Of a DNA stretch of 7,105 nt, positions 5,553 to 7,105 are shown one piece after another. The notes under the pieces are model-generated. The model ran no database searches, was not told the origin of the DNA, and saw only the letters and a list, made by a program, of their open reading frames with translations. The DNA comes from SIG78 sp045585955. GTDB taxonomy: Bacteria; Verrucomicrobiota; Lentisphaeria; Victivallales; Victivallaceae. The stretch is taken from positions 1-7,105 of the forward strand of contig JAZMZK010000050.1 of assembly GCA_045585955.1 (NCBI GenBank), given 5' to 3'. Position 1 is the stretch's first letter. Each line of letters starts with the position of its first letter. The position numbers were made by a program, and so were the translations under genes.

Positions 5553-6875
5553 ATGCTGAAAATAGCTATGTTGGGAGCCGGTTCCGGCTTTGTACTTTCG
5601 GTGGCAAAAGAACTGATAGATCAGGAAATTTTTGCCGACGGCGAATTTGTGATCATGGATCCGGCTGCCGACCGGCTGGCGGCGGCGGAAGCCACAGTGG
5701 GCGAACTGTTCAAAAACGCCAAAACCGCCCCCAAACTTACCGCCGTAAGCGAATATGAACCCGCTTTGACCGGGGCAAATTATGTAGTGACCAGCTGCGA
5801 AAAGAACCGCTACGCCAACTGGGTCAAAGATTTGCGGATCCCCGCCAAATATGGTGCATGTCAGGTCAAGGGCGAAAACGGCGGCCCCGGCGGACTTATC
5901 CACGGCATGCGGAATATCGCAATGTTCCGGAATATTGCCAAAGATATGGAAAAGTTCTGCCCCGATGCGTGGCTTTTGAACTTTACCAATCCCATGAGCA
6001 TAATCTGCACCTGGTTCAAAAATTACAGCCCCATAAAAACGCTGGGTTTCTGCCATCAGGTACACGGCTCTTTCGGCTTGATCGCCGAACAGCTGGGTAT
6101 GCAGCCGGGGGATCTGGAAGTCATCACTGGCGGGGTCAACCACTTCAACTGGCTGATGGATATCCGCAAAAAGAACACAAATCATAGCTGCATGGCAGAG
6201 TTTTTGCAGAAAGTCAGCGATTCAAAGTATTGGCACCAGAGTTTCCCCAACACTCCCAAGCAGACCTTTACGCTGGAAATATTTAAAACTTTCGGAGCAT
6301 ATCCCGTAGGTTACGACGACCATATCATCGAATATCTGCCATTCTTCTACGAGCCCGAAGAATGGGCGGAGCACGGCTTTGAATCCCTTGCCGATACCTA
6401 CGAACATATGGCAGCAAACAAACAACACACGCTGGAAACCCAGCGGCTCCTGGGCAAAGAGTTTGTCAAGCCGCCCTTCCCGGTGGATCCCGATCACCCT
6501 TATTACGCCGAAAATCCCTGCAAGGTGATCCACGCTCTGGAAACCAACACCCCCACCTATTTTGACGCTATAAATATTGTCAATAACGGGGCGATAGATA
6601 ACCTGCCCGCCAACGCCATTGTGGATGTTCCGGCATTGGCAGTAGGCGGCGAAGTCCGTTCCATCCATGTCGGCAAGCTGCCCACAGCTCCGGCAGAACT
6701 TTGCCGCCGTCAGGTAACATTGCACGAAATGATTGCCGAAGCCGCCGAAACCCGCAGCGACTCGCTGGCAGTGCAGGCTCTCTGCCTAGACCCGTATGTG
6801 CGGAGCATAACCGCCGCCCGCAACATCTGGGCAGAGTTCAAAGAGGTCTACGCCGGAGAGCTGGATTGGCAATAA
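5553..6875 (+). CDS. Glycoside hydrolase family 4 enzyme (NAD+- and divalent-metal-dependent; alpha-glycosidase type)
   Basis: GH4 enzymes cleave glycosides by transient oxidation at C3 with bound NAD+ and elimination, using a divalent metal, usually Mn2+. The 440-residue protein has no signal peptide and starts directly with a Rossmann strand and the loop GAGSG (8-12), so it is cytoplasmic. Family landmarks appear in order: ENGGPGG at 108-114, NPMS at 146-149, the metal-binding Cys in CHQV (C167-V170), the metal-binding His in GGVNHFNW (H197), and YDDHIIEY at 254-261, the region that supplies the catalytic base Tyr and substrate contacts. The spacing between C167 and H197 matches characterised members. 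A Cys-His motif, rather than the CNVP or CDMP of 6-phospho-glycosidases, points to unphosphorylated substrates such as alpha-galactosides, alpha-glucosides or alpha-glucuronides. The length is near that of MelA (about 450). The gene follows the secreted hydrolase by 68 bp and probably acts on imported products of it. Family assignment is firm; sugar specificity is open. Confidence 0.93.
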   Translation: MLKIAMLGAGSGFVLSVAKELIDQEIFADGEFVIMDPAADRLAAAEATVGELFKNAKTAPKLTAVSEYEPALTGANYVVTSCEKNRYANWVKDLRIPAKYGACQVKGENGGPGGLIHGMRNIAMFRNIAKDMEKFCPDAWLLNFTNPMSIICTWFKNYSPIKTLGFCHQVHGSFGLIAEQLGMQPGDLEVITGGVNHFNWLMDIRKKNTNHSCMAEFLQKVSDSKYWHQSFPNTPKQTFTLEIFKTFGAYPVGYDDHIIEYLPFFYEPEEWAEHGFESLADTYEHMAANKQHTLETQRLLGKEFVKPPFPVDPDHPYYAENPCKVIHALETNTPTYFDAINIVNNGAIDNLPANAIVDVPALAVGGEVRSIHVGKLPTAPAELCRRQVTLHEMIAEAAETRSDSLAVQALCLDPYVRSITAARNIWAEFKEVYAGELDWQ

Positions 6876-6895
6876 ATTTGCATTATATGAAAAAT

Positions 6896-6920
6896 TGCTG
6901 TATATTATGCAGTGTTTTTT
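6896..6920 (+). terminator. Probable intrinsic terminator after the GH4 gene
   Basis: CTGTAT (6898-6903) pairs with ATGCAG (6907-6912) around ATT, using one G-U pair, and two further wobble pairs can extend it outward. TTTTTT at 6915-6920 follows. A larger alternative fold pairs TGCATTATAT (6879-6888) with ATATTATGCA (6902-6911) with one mismatch. Both stems are AT-rich and weak, but the position 20-45 bases after the stop codon and the T run fit the end of the transcript. Confidence 0.55.
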
Positions 6921-7006
6921 AAAAATAAAGCTTTGTTCCCAATTCGGGTAGGTAGATAAAAATGACAGATATACCTGTGCATTGAGAATTTTTTCAAAAT
7001 TTGAAT
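6921..7006. other. AT-rich intergenic stretch without a supported gene
   Basis: I see no gene here. The only + strand ATG with a nearby stop gives seven codons (6962). A small symmetric site, TTCAAA-A-TTTGAA, lies at 6993-7005. A minus-strand frame open across 6786-7103 overlaps the GH4 gene end and the hairpin block and has no plausible ribosome binding site or recognisable protein content. Confidence 0.5.
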
Positions 7007-7043
7007 GGCATTTATCTTTTTGCGGAGCAAAAAGATAAATGCC
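7007..7043. repeat. Perfect 17-bp inverted repeat with GGA loop
   Basis: GGCATTTATCTTTTTGC (7007-7023) and its exact reverse complement (7027-7043) flank a three-base loop GGA. No T tract follows on the + strand, where GGTAAAAGG comes next, and the minus-strand exit (ATTCAAATTTTG) is not a standard tract either, so a classical terminator is not well supported. Such a long perfect stem with a minimal loop could be a dispersed extragenic palindrome, a structured RNA element or a mobile-element end. Confidence 0.85.
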
Positions 7044-7105
7044 GGTAAAAGGTTTGGAAAAAAGGGGTGGAGTTTGAGGAGGGGAAAAAGGACCTTTCCT
7101 CAAAA
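7044..7105. other. C-free purine-rich tract with a terminal inverted repeat, cut by the window end
   Basis: Positions 7044-7092 contain no C and only eight T residues on the + strand. TTTGAGGA (7073-7080) pairs with TCCTCAAA (7097-7104), and two G-U and two G-C pairs can extend the stem inward to leave an eight-base A-rich loop. The tract adjoins the 17-bp hairpin with no gap. It may be the leader of a gene beyond the window or part of a repeated extragenic element; the sequence does not decide this. Confidence 0.5.

Noticed and set aside
5499..6185. Minus-strand open frame of 228 codons opposite the GH4 gene
   Set aside because: The + strand frame carries all GH4 landmarks; the antisense frame has no domain and is explained by GC-biased codon use.
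6938..6948. CCC-AATTC-GGG mini-hairpin after the terminator
   Set aside because: Three base pairs is within chance expectation.
6786..7103. Minus-strand open frame of 105 codons at the right end
   Set aside because: It runs through the probable terminator, the 17-bp hairpin and the 3' end of the GH4 gene, and its composition follows the purine-rich tract rather than a protein.

Overview
The window reads as a fragment of a Lentisphaerota (Victivallales-like) genome, or a close PVC-group relative. This rests on family resemblance only: a prepilin-type protein with the N-terminal block FTLIELLVVIAIIAILAA and a C-terminal H-X9-DG motif, next to large secreted, poorly characterised glycan-active proteins. 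All four supported genes are on the + strand.

Layout. Positions 3-779 encode a PulG-like prepilin-type protein whose first ~52 codons are unusual. They contain a 26-bp perfect palindrome, a threefold 8-bp tandem repeat and two further inverted repeats. After 38 bp comes a small secreted protein with a CBM4/9-like N-terminus (818-1618). Twenty bp later is a 1281-residue secreted multidomain protein (1639-5484): a LamG-like lectin domain, a CBM9-like domain, Ig-like segments, then a GH123/DUF6067-like glycoside hydrolase region. A 68-bp gap with a stem-loop and a strong Shine-Dalgarno site leads to a cytoplasmic GH4 glycosidase (5553-6875). A weak hairpin followed by six T residues marks the probable transcript end at about 6920. 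The last ~185 bp hold no convincing gene, but carry a perfect 17-bp-arm hairpin and a C-free purine-rich tract that runs towards the window edge.

How it may work together (inference): the two signal-peptide proteins would bind and cut a glycan outside the cytoplasm. The released sugar would enter by a transporter not in this window, and the NAD+/metal-dependent GH4 enzyme would cleave it inside. The prepilin-type protein may be a surface or periplasmic fibre-like partner of the secreted enzymes. The tight spacing of the second and third genes suggests co-transcription; the fourth may be co-transcribed with a regulatory or processing hairpin before it.

The most unusual DNA is the prepilin leader (about 78-172), which looks like a repeat-built 5' cassette, and the 7007-7105 block.
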